Source of the DNA: Gammaproteobacteria bacterium
GTDB lineage: Bacteria > Pseudomonadota > Gammaproteobacteria > Chromatiales > Chromatiaceae
Assembly (NCBI GenBank): GCA_015490795.1
Contig: WFXD01000095.1
Coordinates: 1-44,175 of the forward strand
Direction of reading: 5' to 3'
DNA length: 44,175 nucleotides
Within the stretch, counting starts at the first letter, position 1. Each line of letters opens with the position of its first letter. Shown here in pieces: positions 24,476 through 33,703 of the stretch. The translations under genes were made by a program, and so were the position numbers. The notes beneath the pieces are model-generated. The model was given only the letters and a program-made list of their open reading frames with translations, was not told where the DNA came from and did no database searches.

Positions 24476-26524
24476 ATGACCGATAGACGAACAGCGCTCA
24501 CTGCGGCATTGACCCTGATGATACTCTTCGGCGGAACCCTGCCCGCCTGGGCCGAGCGGCAGAAGCCGCTATTGATGCCGGGCAAGAGCACGCTCTACCA
24601 GCGCGTTCTGGCAAGGCCGGGGGCCATGCTGCACATCTCGGCAGGCTCCGCCCATGCGCTGCGCGAGATCAAACCCTTCAGCGTCTTCTATCTCTACGGT
24701 GAGCGCCAGATTGGCACCGAGAAGTGGATCAAGGTCGGCACCGACAGCCACGGCAACACCCAGGGGTGGGTGAAGAAAAAGCAGCTGATCCCCTGGAATC
24801 AGGTGCTTACCGTGGCCTTCCGCAACCCGGCCACGCAGAACCGGGTGCTGCTGTTCAAGGATCGGGAGGGGCTGAAAAAGCTGATTCAATCCAATGACCA
24901 GGCGGCCTACCAGCAGCTCTACCAACGGGCAGTAGCCGGGACACTGGACAAGGATTCACCCGTCATCGCCATCCAGCCCGAACGCCATGTCGATATTCAG
25001 GAGGATTTCTATCTGGTGCCTATCCAGCAGCATGAGGATATCTACCTGGGCAGCGAACAGGCAATGATGCTACAGGTCACCACTGTGCCACTGAAGGAGG
25101 CGCCACCCCCTGCGGCGCAAAAGCCGGTGGAGCAGAGCGCCGCCACCCCCGAAAAGAGGCCGCCACAAAGAGCCAGGCGCTTTCGCTCCGGCCTGGTCTT
25201 TGTCACCGACGCCACCAACTCGATGGGGCCCTATATCGACCGCACCCGCGAGGCGGTGCGCAAGGTCTACCGCGCCATCGACCAGGCCGGGCTAAAGGAT
25301 GAGGTCAGCTTCGGCCTGGTCGCCTATCGGGACAACCTCGGCGCCTCGCCCGACCTGGAGTATCTTGCACGCACCTTCGTCCCGCTCAAAGAGGGGACAG
25401 ACGCCAGCGCCTTCTTTCAGGGTGCCGCAGCCCTCACCCCGGCAAAGGTCTCAAGCCAGGACTTTATCGAGGATGCCTACGCCGGCATCAAGCGCGCCAT
25501 CAATGAGCTGGAGAGCGGCGATTATGCCGCGCGCTACGTGGTGCTGATCACCGATGCGGGGGCGCGCTCTGCTGATGACCCGCTCAGCAGCACCGGGCTG
25601 AGTGAGGATGAGCTGAGGGCGCTGGCGCTGGAGAAGGGGGTCTCCATCTGGGTGCTGCACCTGCGAACCCCCATAGGCCGCCCCAACCATGCCGCTGCTG
25701 CCCGGCAGTACCGGGCCATCTCCCAATATCCCGGCATTGGCGACTTCTACTACGGCGTCAAGATGGGCCGGGTGCAGGAGTTTGGCCGGGTGCTGGATGC
25801 GCTGGCCTCGCAGATCACCAGGCAGGTGCGCTCCGTGGTCGAGATGGAGCGGGCCAGGGCGCCCAGACCCGAGCCGGAGCTTGCCCCGGAGCCACTGCTG
25901 AATGAAGCGCCGGCAGCAGTGGACAACCAGCTGGCCGAGTTCCAGCAGAAGGTGGCAAAGCTGGGCTACGCCCTGCGCATGCGCTACCTGCAAGGCAGCC
26001 AGGGCGGGGCCGTGCCAGAGGTCTTCGACGCCTGGCTGGTGGATCGTGATTTTCAAAACCCAGCGCGCTCAACGCTGGATGTGCGCGTGCTGCTGACACG
26101 CAACCAGCTGAGCGATCTGCAATATGTGCTGAAGCAGGTGTTGATTGCCGCCGAGGACGGGCTGCTCTCACCGCGCAACTTTCTCAATGACCTGAAGAGC
26201 CTCTCTGCCACGCTGAGCCGCGACCCCGGCGAGATGCAGGGCAGCACCAGCGCCACCAGCGCGGCTGGCAGCAATCTGGCCGACCTGGGCTACATGCGTG
26301 AATACATTGAAGATCTGCCCTACACCGGCGAGGTGATGAACCTCTCACTGGAGAACTGGGCAGACTGGCCCGCCAGGCGCCAGCTAAAATTCACCCACCG
26401 GCTGGAGCGCAAGATCAGCTACTATCAGGCGCTGCACGACCACACCGACCTCTGGATCTCACTGGATGGCGGCCCGATAACCGGCGACTCCGTCTTCCCC
26501 GTCGCCCTGGAGATGCTGCCCTGA
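24476..26524 (+). CDS. Periplasmic VWA protein resembling the C-terminal region of T6SS kinase PpkA
   Basis: This 682-residue protein has a signal peptide ending near residue 26 (AWA-E). An SH3-like region lies at about 30-200 (TEKWIKVGTD, then QGWVKKKQL) and a Pro-rich linker at 205-235. The VWA domain at about 238-455 has the MIDAS-like D245-x-T-x-S249 in VTDATNSMGPYIDRTRE, then FGLVAYRDN, EDAYAGI, VVLITDAGAR, STGLSEDELR and HLRTP. A C-terminal helical region at about 480-682 has no family that I know. The VWA blocks match the extracytoplasmic VWA of PpkA, the Thr kinase of the TagQRST type VI system, but no kinase domain or membrane helix is present. GGGGAG precedes the ATG. Confidence 0.85.
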   Translation: MTDRRTALTAALTLMILFGGTLPAWAERQKPLLMPGKSTLYQRVLARPGAMLHISAGSAHALREIKPFSVFYLYGERQIGTEKWIKVGTDSHGNTQGWVKKKQLIPWNQVLTVAFRNPATQNRVLLFKDREGLKKLIQSNDQAAYQQLYQRAVAGTLDKDSPVIAIQPERHVDIQEDFYLVPIQQHEDIYLGSEQAMMLQVTTVPLKEAPPPAAQKPVEQSAATPEKRPPQRARRFRSGLVFVTDATNSMGPYIDRTREAVRKVYRAIDQAGLKDEVSFGLVAYRDNLGASPDLEYLARTFVPLKEGTDASAFFQGAAALTPAKVSSQDFIEDAYAGIKRAINELESGDYAARYVVLITDAGARSADDPLSSTGLSEDELRALALEKGVSIWVLHLRTPIGRPNHAAAARQYRAISQYPGIGDFYYGVKMGRVQEFGRVLDALASQITRQVRSVVEMERARAPRPEPELAPEPLLNEAPAAVDNQLAEFQQKVAKLGYALRMRYLQGSQGGAVPEVFDAWLVDRDFQNPARSTLDVRVLLTRNQLSDLQYVLKQVLIAAEDGLLSPRNFLNDLKSLSATLSRDPGEMQGSTSATSAAGSNLADLGYMREYIEDLPYTGEVMNLSLENWADWPARRQLKFTHRLERKISYYQALHDHTDLWISLDGGPITGDSVFPVALEMLP

Positions 26525-26574
26525 AGTATGCGGCCACCCAGATACCGAGTGGAAGCCTGACCGGAGACGAACAG

Positions 26575-27300
26575 GTGCTCATCTATCACCTGCGCGATCT
26601 GGTGATGACCCGCATGGCAGAAGGGGTCGAGTTTCGCCTCACCGTTCCCAGCCTGCAGATCTCCCTGGGCGAAAAGATCGCGCTGATCGGCCACAGCGGC
26701 TGCGGCAAAAGCACCCTGCTGGATATTCTGGCAATGATCCTGCGCCCCACCGGGGTCGGCGCATTCCGCTTCCGCCCGGAAAAGGAGGCGCCGCCTCTCG
26801 ATGTGGCAAAGGCCTGGTCGCAGCGGGATCTCAACTTTATGGGTGATTTGCGCAAGCACCGCATCGGCTACGTCATGCAGACCGGCGGGCTGCTCCCCTA
26901 TCTGACCGTGCGCGACAACATCAACCTCTCGCGCCAGCTGCTGGGGATGCCGGACGATGGCTCGGTCGAGGAGCTGGCAAAAAACCTGGGGATCGAGCGC
27001 CATCTCGGCAAACGCCCCGAGCTGCTGTCGACCGGAGAGCGGCAGCGAGTCGCCATCGGCCGGGCGCTGGCGCACCACCCCTCCATTGTCATTGCAGATG
27101 AACCCACCGCCTCGCTCGACCCCATCGCCGCCCGCAGGATCATGGCGCTGTTTGTCGAGCTGGTGGAGGAGATGCGCATCACCGTCATTATCGCCAGCCA
27201 CGACTGGGGTCACATCAAACAGCTGGGGCTGCGCCGGCTGGCGCACCGCACCAGCCAGAACAGCGCCGGCACCGTGACCGAAACCAGGGTTACAGGATGA
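26575..27300 (+). CDS. TagT/LolD-like ABC transporter ATPase
   Basis: This 241-residue ATP-binding subunit starts at a GTG with GGAG 8 bases upstream. It has Walker A GHSGCGKS (39-46), the Q loop at MQTGGLLPYL, the signature LSTGERQR (151-158), Walker B IVIADEPTASLD (171-182) and the switch His209 in ASHDW. It should energise the FtsX-like permease encoded next; the ATG of that gene overlaps this stop (ATGA). LolD, MacB and TagT are the closest types; the VWA neighbour favours TagT. The frame is open upstream into the VWA gene but has no better start. Confidence 0.9.
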   Translation: MLIYHLRDLVMTRMAEGVEFRLTVPSLQISLGEKIALIGHSGCGKSTLLDILAMILRPTGVGAFRFRPEKEAPPLDVAKAWSQRDLNFMGDLRKHRIGYVMQTGGLLPYLTVRDNINLSRQLLGMPDDGSVEELAKNLGIERHLGKRPELLSTGERQRVAIGRALAHHPSIVIADEPTASLDPIAARRIMALFVELVEEMRITVIIASHDWGHIKQLGLRRLAHRTSQNSAGTVTETRVTG

Positions 27301-28520
27301 GCAGCCCCATCCGAAAGATGCGCAACATCTTCAGACTGGCGCTGACCGACTATTTTTACGAGTGGCAGATCTCCAGCTGCTTCATCCTGGCGCTGGCCGC
27401 CGTGCTGGCGCCCATGATGATCCTCTTCGCCCTCAAGTTCGGCATCATCGGCAGCATGATGGAGCAGCTGATCGAAGACCCGCGCAACCGGGAGATCCGC
27501 CCGGTGGGGAGCGGCCACTATGACCCGGCATGGTTTCGCACCGTGCGGGCCAAACCCGAGGTGGCCTTCGTCATCCCGCGCACCCGAAGCCTGGCCGCCA
27601 CCATGCAGCTCAAAAGCAGCAGCGCCCCGCGCATCATCCCCACGGAGCTGATTCCAACCGCAGCCGGCGAGCCGCTGTTTCACAACAACATCACTGTACC
27701 CACCGGGCTACGGCAGATTGTGCTCTCTGAACCTGCTGCCAGAAAACTCAAGGTTGGCGTGGGTGACCGGGTCGATGGCAGCCTGAACCGCCGCCACAAC
27801 GGCCAGAGCGAGCGGGTGCATGTTGAGCTGACCGTGGTCGGCATCACGCCCCTTGCCGCATTTGCACGCGATGGTGCCTTTGTGCCGCTGGATCTTGTTG
27901 TCGCCACAGAGGATTTTCTCGATGGCCGTGCTGTCCCGCCGCTGGGCTGGCAGGGTGATCCGCCGCTTGCGGACGAGCGCAGCTTCCCCGGCTTCCGGCT
28001 CTATGCCAGCACCATCGACCACGTTGCCGCACTGCGCGATGGTCTGGCCGCCAGTGGCATCGAGGTGCGAACCCGCGCTGCCGACATCGACATTGTGCAG
28101 ACCATGGAGCAGCGATTGAGCGCCGTCTTCTGGTTTGTTGCCATTATTGGCCTGACCGGCTTCTCCCTCTCGCTGGGAGCCAATCTGTGGGCCAATGTGG
28201 ATCGAAAAAAGAGGGAGCTGAGCGTGTTGCGGCTGGTGGGGTTCCGCACATCGGATATTGTCTGGTTCCCGGTGCTGCAAGCGCTGCTGACCGGGGTGCT
28301 GGGCTGGCTGTTGGCCAGCCTGATCTACCTGGGCGTGGAGGCCAGCATCAACCGCATGCTGATCACCCAGGCAGAGGATGACAGCCCCATCTGCCGGCTG
28401 CTGCCGATACATTTTGAGATCGCCCTGGCATTTACCGTTGGCGCAGCTGTTCTGGCCGCAGCGCTTGGTGGTTTCCGGGCCGCACGCATCCAGCCCTCGG
28501 ATGGCCTGAGAGAGATCTGA
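27297..28520 (+). CDS. TagS/LolC-like FtsX-fold ABC permease
   Basis: This 407-residue inner-membrane protein has the MacB/FtsX layout. One helix is at about 27-50, a large periplasmic domain at about 52-270 and three further helices at about 277-298, 323-345 and 375-395. The cytoplasmic loop RKKRELSVLRLVGF after helix 2 and the RAARIQPSDGLREI end are typical. Such permeases do not pass solutes; they couple ATP use to movement of a periplasmic domain, to pull lipoproteins out of the membrane (LolCDE) or to signal. Only one permease gene is present, so a homodimer is likely. The stop overlaps the next ATG (TGATG). Confidence 0.9.
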   Translation: MSSPIRKMRNIFRLALTDYFYEWQISSCFILALAAVLAPMMILFALKFGIIGSMMEQLIEDPRNREIRPVGSGHYDPAWFRTVRAKPEVAFVIPRTRSLAATMQLKSSSAPRIIPTELIPTAAGEPLFHNNITVPTGLRQIVLSEPAARKLKVGVGDRVDGSLNRRHNGQSERVHVELTVVGITPLAAFARDGAFVPLDLVVATEDFLDGRAVPPLGWQGDPPLADERSFPGFRLYASTIDHVAALRDGLAASGIEVRTRAADIDIVQTMEQRLSAVFWFVAIIGLTGFSLSLGANLWANVDRKKRELSVLRLVGFRTSDIVWFPVLQALLTGVLGWLLASLIYLGVEASINRMLITQAEDDSPICRLLPIHFEIALAFTVGAAVLAAALGGFRAARIQPSDGLREI

Positions 28521-29167
28521 TGGGCACCTGGACCGGAAAGGGCATAGCGGCAGGCGTGCTCGGGATCGCTGTTTTCTCTATGGTTGGCGCGCTGCTGCTG
28601 ATGGATGCGCCACAAAAACCCCCACTCAAACAGACCGCTGAGGTTAAGCGCTCATCCTACCGGTCAAAGATTGTGCCGGTTGAAGAGGCCAGACCCATCA
28701 CAACAAAGGCGGCTGCTGTAACTACGGGGGTAAAAGCCCCGGCTCAGCTGTCCGGGGCCGATCCGGCAGTCAATGAGATGGCCAGAAAAAAAACCCCCGC
28801 ACTGTTAAAACTGGAGGAGCGCACATCAATAGGCACGGTAAAAAACGGCAGCTCCAGAGTCAAAGCGGTGGTGCCACAGATAACCACGCTGAAGTTAAAA
28901 AAGGCGACCACGTTTACATCGACAGGCGCTCTGCATAGCGCCTGGGCCATTCAATTGGAAGATTTTAGTGACAGTGAAAAGGCCACCCGTTTGAGAGACC
29001 GGCTGCAAAGTGCGGGCTTTGCCTCTTTCATTGAGACAGAGGAGGTTGATGGCCATGCCATGAGCCGCGTCTATGTTGGCCCGGAAAAAACCCGGCATGC
29101 GGCAAAAGAGGTTTTGGCGCAGCTGCAAAAAAGGCAGGGCATTAAAGGAACCGTAGTGGCGTATTAG
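28520..29167 (+). CDS. Membrane-anchored SPOR-domain-like protein
   Basis: This 215-residue protein has one N-terminal membrane helix (about 8-28) and a long Lys/Ala/Thr-rich linker (about 30-130). The C-terminal SPOR-like fold is at about 140-212: AWAIQLEDFSD, then RLRDRLQSAGFASFIE and SRVYVGPEKTRHAAKEVLAQL. SPOR domains bind denuded glycan strands of peptidoglycan, mostly at the division site. Its translational coupling to the permease suggests that the VWA-ABC complex contacts or senses the cell wall. The linker is long enough to reach into the peptidoglycan layer. Confidence 0.83.
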   Translation: MGTWTGKGIAAGVLGIAVFSMVGALLLMDAPQKPPLKQTAEVKRSSYRSKIVPVEEARPITTKAAAVTTGVKAPAQLSGADPAVNEMARKKTPALLKLEERTSIGTVKNGSSRVKAVVPQITTLKLKKATTFTSTGALHSAWAIQLEDFSDSEKATRLRDRLQSAGFASFIETEEVDGHAMSRVYVGPEKTRHAAKEVLAQLQKRQGIKGTVVAY

Positions 29168-29260
29168 GGGTTCTCGCTACGGCGCAACTGCCTTTTCCAG
29201 GATGACTGTAATGTATTGAGATACGATACCATTATCAATTGATGAAATGGGCAATAAATA

Positions 29261-32200
29261 GTGGGTAAGCTGCTAAAAATCAAAGGATTTATCCCCTTTA
29301 TCCTGATTATCTTCCTGAATGCCTTTGTTGATCTGGGGCATAAGGTTTTGATCCAGAACACCATCTTCAAGATCTACGATGGCCAGTTCCAGATCATACT
29401 GACAGCCGTTGTAAACGGATTGATCCTGCTCCCGTTTGTGCTGCTCTTTAGTCCGGCCGGGTTTTTTTCTGACCGTTACCGCAAGCCGCTGATTATGAAG
29501 ATCTCCGCGGCATGTGCGGTGGCGCTGACACTACTGATCACACTCTCTTACTATAATGGCTGGTTCCAGTTTGCCTTTGCCATGACCTTTCTGCTGGCGG
29601 TGCAGAGCGCCTTTTACTCCCCGGCAAAATATGGCTATATCAAAGAGCTGGCAGGCAAGGGGCAGTTGACCGCCGCCAATGCCTTGGTGCAGGCACTGAC
29701 GATCACCGCCATCCTTTCGGGCATATTTCTCTTCTCCATATTGTTTGAGCACCATCTGGCCGGCGTTCCCTACAGCAATGAGGCCGAGCTGATTCAGGCC
29801 TTTGCCCCCATTGGCTGGCTGCTGGTGGGTTGCGCCCTGTTGGAGTTTGGGGCGACCCTGCTGCTGCCATCCGGCGGGCTGGAACAGCCAGGGCTTCGCT
29901 TCGATTTTAAGCAGTATACAACCGGCCACTATCTTCGAGATAACTTTGGCCGCCTCATGGCAAACCGGGTGATCTGGCTCTCAATCATCGGGCTCTCACT
30001 CTTCTGGGGCATCGCCCAGGTGGTGCTGGCCGCCTTCCCGGCCTTTGCCAAAGAGACATTGGGTGAGACCAACACGGTTGTCATCCAGGGGCTTCTGGCC
30101 TGTAATGGCCTGGGCATTATTCTGGGTTCCGTGCTGGCAGGCAGCGCATCACGCGGGCATATCGAAACCGGCCTGATTCCGCTTGGTGCGCTGGGTATTG
30201 TTACAGCACTGTTATTGATCCCGCATGCCACATCGGCCATCCTGCTGGGGCTGCTTTTTATCGGGCTGGGCACGGCGGGCGGCATCTTCATTGTGCCACT
30301 CAATGCCCTGATCCAGTTTCATGCCAGGGATGAGCAGCTGGGGGTGATACTGGCAGGCAACAACTGGGTGCAGAATGTTGTCATGCTTGGCTTTTTAAGC
30401 CTGACAGTGCTCTTTGCCATCTACGGTCTCAGCAGTGTGGGGCTCTTCTACCTGCTGGCTGTTGTTGGTGTGATCGGTGCCTGCTATACGGTCTGTCAGC
30501 TGCCGCAATCGCTGGTGCGATTCCTCATCCGCAGCATCATCAGCAGCCGCTACAATATCCAGGTTTTGGGGTTTAACAATCTGCCCGGTCAGGGCGCTGT
30601 GCTGATGCTGGGAAACCACATCAGCTGGCTCGACTGGGCCATTATCCAGATTGCCTGCCCACGCCCGGTACGCTTTGTGATGCACCGTGGAATCTACCAG
30701 CGCTGGTATCTAAAATGGTTTTTGGATGCCTTCGGGGTGGTGCCCATTGCCGCCGGACACAGCAAGGCCGCACTCAAACAGATCAATGAGCTGCTGAAAA
30801 AAGGCGAGGCCGTCTGTCTCTTCCCCGAAGGATCCATCAGCCGCAACGGCCAGCTCGGCACCCTTAAGCCCGGTTATGAGCGTACAGTGGAGGGGGTCGA
30901 CGGGGTTATTCTGCCCTTCTATCTGCGAGGGCTTTGGGGCAGCCGCTTCTCACGCTCCAGTGAAAAACTGCAAGAGAACCGCAGCAGCCGCAGGCGGCGG
31001 GATGTCATCGTGGCCTTTGGCAGGCCACTGGCTATGCATACAGCTGCGCATGAGCTGAAGCAGCATCTGTTTGATCTCTCCATCGACGCCTGGGATGAGT
31101 ACACCAAAACCCTCGACCCCATCCCGCTGGCCTGGATACGCACCGCCAGACAGGTGGGGCGCAATAGCGCTATCGCAGAGACAGGCTCCGCTGCTGTGCT
31201 CTCTGGTTATGGCGTGCTGACCGCTGTCCTCGCCTTTTCACGCCTGATCCAGGGGCGCAGCCCAGAGCAGAATATCGGCCTGCTGTTGCCCACCAGCATG
31301 GCAGGCCTGATCATCAACATGGCCACCCTGCTGCTGGGAAAAACCGGGGTCAATCTGAACTACACGGCCAACCCGCAGGCACTGCTTGCCGCAATCGATG
31401 CCGCAGAGATCAAGAGCATCTACAGCTCCAGGCGCTTGCTTAAAAAGCTACAGCAGCGCGGCATGGAGCTGGATGAGCTGCTCAGCGGGGTAGCGGTGCA
31501 CTATCTGGAGGATATGAAGGATGAGATCAGCACCACCCGCAAAATCTCATACATGACCCTGTCGGCCATCCTGCCCGCCGGGCTGCTCTATCGGCTGTTT
31601 GGAGTGCGGTGCGATATTGAACAGCCTGCCGCCATCCTCTTCTCGAGTGGCAGCGAAGGCAGCCCCAAAGGCATCATGCTGAGTCACCGCAACATCATGG
31701 CCAATATCAAACAGGTATCGGATGTGCTGGACAGACGGGATGACGATGTGGTCATGGCCACGCTGCCCCTGTTCCATGCCTTTGGCCTTACGGTGACCGG
31801 GCTGATGCCGCTGGTTGAGGGGATACCGGCCATTCTGCACCCCGACCCAACCGATGCGCTGGCGATATCAAAGGCCGTGGCTAAAAACAGTGCGACGATA
31901 TTTTGTGGAACCTCTACCTTTTTGCGGCTGTTTAACCGCAACAGCCACATCCATCCATTGATGCTGGACTCCCTGCGGCTGGTCATCGCCGGTGCAGAGC
32001 GACTCAACCCCGAGGTGCGGGATGGCTTCAAATTAAAGTTCAACAAAGAGATCTACGAAGGCTATGGCGCAACGGAAACCACCCCGGTTGCCAGCGTCAA
32101 CGTACCTGACCGGATCGCCCCGGATGACTGGTCGATACAGCTTGGCAACAAGCCGGGAACCGTTGGCATGCCACTGCCCGGTGGCAGCTTTCGCATCGTT

Positions 32201-32710
32201 GACCCGCTGACACTGGAAACCTGTCCAGTTGGTGAAGATGGACTCATTCTGTTTGGTGGCACCCAGATCATGCTGGGCTACCTCAATGATCCAGAGAGAA
32301 CCAGAGAGGCTGTTATTGAGCTGGATGGCAGGCGCTGGTACAAAACGGGCGATAAAGGGCATCTGGACAGGGATGGCTTTTTGGTAATCGTGGATCGCTA
32401 CTCCCGCTTTGCAAAGATAGGCGGAGAGATGGTCAGCCTCGGAGCCGTTGAGACCGCCATCAGCAAACAGCTGCCGGAAGGGGTGGAGATACTGGCAACC
32501 CAAATTCCCGACGGAACGCGAGGTGAAAAGATTGTACTGCTGGTGGCAGGTGAGGTGGCGAGCGATGAGATCAAGGCGCTGATTGAGCAATCGGAACTCA
32601 GCCCGCTCATGCGCCCTGCAATGCTGCTGAAAGTAGATGAGATTCCCAAACTCGGCAGCGGGAAAAGTGACTTTGGCCGGGCCAGGCAGATTGCACAGGA
32701 GGCCCGGTAA
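29261..32710 (+). CDS. LplT-PlsC-acyl-ACP synthetase fusion (Aas-type phospholipid repair)
   Basis: This 1149-residue protein joins three parts. Residues 1-420 are an LplT-like major facilitator with about 12 helices. Residues 430-630 are a PlsC acyltransferase with GNHISWLDW (NHx4D at about 450) and FPEGSISRNG (about 522). Residues 660-1149 are an AMP-forming acyl synthetase with SSGSEGSPKG (about 794), YGATETTPV and YKTGDKGHLDRDGF. LplT imports lysophospholipids and Aas re-acylates them at the inner face of the membrane, so this fusion should do both. The start is GTG at 29261 with a weak ribosome site. The gene is 93 bases after the SPOR gene and overlaps the amidohydrolase gene (TAATG). 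Confidence 0.93.
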   Translation: MGKLLKIKGFIPFILIIFLNAFVDLGHKVLIQNTIFKIYDGQFQIILTAVVNGLILLPFVLLFSPAGFFSDRYRKPLIMKISAACAVALTLLITLSYYNGWFQFAFAMTFLLAVQSAFYSPAKYGYIKELAGKGQLTAANALVQALTITAILSGIFLFSILFEHHLAGVPYSNEAELIQAFAPIGWLLVGCALLEFGATLLLPSGGLEQPGLRFDFKQYTTGHYLRDNFGRLMANRVIWLSIIGLSLFWGIAQVVLAAFPAFAKETLGETNTVVIQGLLACNGLGIILGSVLAGSASRGHIETGLIPLGALGIVTALLLIPHATSAILLGLLFIGLGTAGGIFIVPLNALIQFHARDEQLGVILAGNNWVQNVVMLGFLSLTVLFAIYGLSSVGLFYLLAVVGVIGACYTVCQLPQSLVRFLIRSIISSRYNIQVLGFNNLPGQGAVLMLGNHISWLDWAIIQIACPRPVRFVMHRGIYQRWYLKWFLDAFGVVPIAAGHSKAALKQINELLKKGEAVCLFPEGSISRNGQLGTLKPGYERTVEGVDGVILPFYLRGLWGSRFSRSSEKLQENRSSRRRRDVIVAFGRPLAMHTAAHELKQHLFDLSIDAWDEYTKTLDPIPLAWIRTARQVGRNSAIAETGSAAVLSGYGVLTAVLAFSRLIQGRSPEQNIGLLLPTSMAGLIINMATLLLGKTGVNLNYTANPQALLAAIDAAEIKSIYSSRRLLKKLQQRGMELDELLSGVAVHYLEDMKDEISTTRKISYMTLSAILPAGLLYRLFGVRCDIEQPAAILFSSGSEGSPKGIMLSHRNIMANIKQVSDVLDRRDDDVVMATLPLFHAFGLTVTGLMPLVEGIPAILHPDPTDALAISKAVAKNSATIFCGTSTFLRLFNRNSHIHPLMLDSLRLVIAGAERLNPEVRDGFKLKFNKEIYEGYGATETTPVASVNVPDRIAPDDWSIQLGNKPGTVGMPLPGGSFRIVDPLTLETCPVGEDGLILFGGTQIMLGYLNDPERTREAVIELDGRRWYKTGDKGHLDRDGFLVIVDRYSRFAKIGGEMVSLGAVETAISKQLPEGVEILATQIPDGTRGEKIVLLVAGEVASDEIKALIEQSELSPLMRPAMLLKVDEIPKLGSGKSDFGRARQIAQEAR

Positions 32711-33699
32711 TGCGCACTGTGGATATCCACAGTCACCTTCTGAACCCGGATGTCAGATTCGATCGCCTGTATGACAAAATCACCATCCGTTTTTTTGCCA
32801 AAAAACTGGGGGTTGATCCGGCGCAATTGCAGCGTGACCCTTATGGCACCTTTGTCACATCCATGGCAAAAAATATCGCCCAGTCTGAATATCTGGAGAG
32901 GGCCTGCATCTTTGGCGTGGACAGCCGCCTGGACAGAGCGGGCAGAGAGATTGACAGAGACAGCACCATCTGCGCAATGACCCGCAGTGTGGTTGAGGTT
33001 GCAGCCCGCTACCCGAATCTGTTCATCCCCTTTATGTCGATCAATCCGCGGCGGCGCAATGCGCTGGATCTTATTGATGAATATGTTGGGCAAGGCTGCC
33101 GGGGGGCAAAATTTCTACAGAACTACTGGCGGGTTGATCTCAATGACCGATGCTTTGTTCCCTATTATGAAAAACTGAAATCACACGACCTGCCACTGAT
33201 CATACATATAGGTAGCGAATACAGTATTGATTCTGATGTGCGCTATGAGAGAGCCGATATGCTCAGGCTGCCGCTGGAGACGGGGCTGACCGTGATTGCC
33301 GCACACATGGGGCTGGGGCGCATCAGTCACAAGCTGCGTTTTTGGCGAAACCTGAGCAGAAACCCCAAAACCTTTGATGAGGACTATTTCACCCTGCTGG
33401 GCATGCTGCAAAGTTACGCCAATCTGTATGCCGACATCTCTGCCATACTTGTACCGCTCCGGGCCAGGGCGCTTCGGCATCTGTCACAACAGCAGGAGAT
33501 TCACCACAAACTGCTGTTTGGCACGGACTATCCTGTTCCTTTTACCATTCGCTTTAATACCCACGACCTCTCATCAGCAGAGAGCCGTCGTATCGATGCC
33601 ATCAGCAACCCTTTTGATCGCTATGCCCAAACGATACTGGCCTACTTTCCAGAGGAGAACCCGCTCTATACCAACTACAAAAAAATCCTGTCGGGTTAA
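32710..33699 (+). CDS. Amidohydrolase-2 family metal-dependent hydrolase
   Basis: This 329-residue TIM-barrel hydrolase has DIHSHL (His7, His9), GAKF with a conserved Lys, His in IIHIGSEY, His in AAHMGLG and the Asp in LFGTDYPVPF, the metal and catalytic set of the Amidohydro_2 family. It should be cytoplasmic because no signal peptide is visible. Its start overlaps the stop of the phospholipid repair fusion, which suggests a related substrate, perhaps a breakdown product of lipid head groups; this is an inference. It converges with the next gene after 4 bases. Confidence 0.88.
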   Translation: MRTVDIHSHLLNPDVRFDRLYDKITIRFFAKKLGVDPAQLQRDPYGTFVTSMAKNIAQSEYLERACIFGVDSRLDRAGREIDRDSTICAMTRSVVEVAARYPNLFIPFMSINPRRRNALDLIDEYVGQGCRGAKFLQNYWRVDLNDRCFVPYYEKLKSHDLPLIIHIGSEYSIDSDVRYERADMLRLPLETGLTVIAAHMGLGRISHKLRFWRNLSRNPKTFDEDYFTLLGMLQSYANLYADISAILVPLRARALRHLSQQQEIHHKLLFGTDYPVPFTIRFNTHDLSSAESRRIDAISNPFDRYAQTILAYFPEENPLYTNYKKILSG

Positions 33700-33703
33700 A
33701 GCA

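Noticed and set aside
25451-26056. Leftward frame of 201 codons inside the VWA gene
   Set aside because: Shadow of a GC-rich gene; no start signal and no domain.
27708-28412. Leftward frame of 234 codons opposite the permease
   Set aside because: Gln/His/Asp-rich shadow translation with no family; the permease frame is certain.
29241-29267. Eight-codon ORF overlapping the GTG of the phospholipid repair fusion
   Set aside because: Very short with a poor ribosome site; could be chance in an A/T-rich leader.
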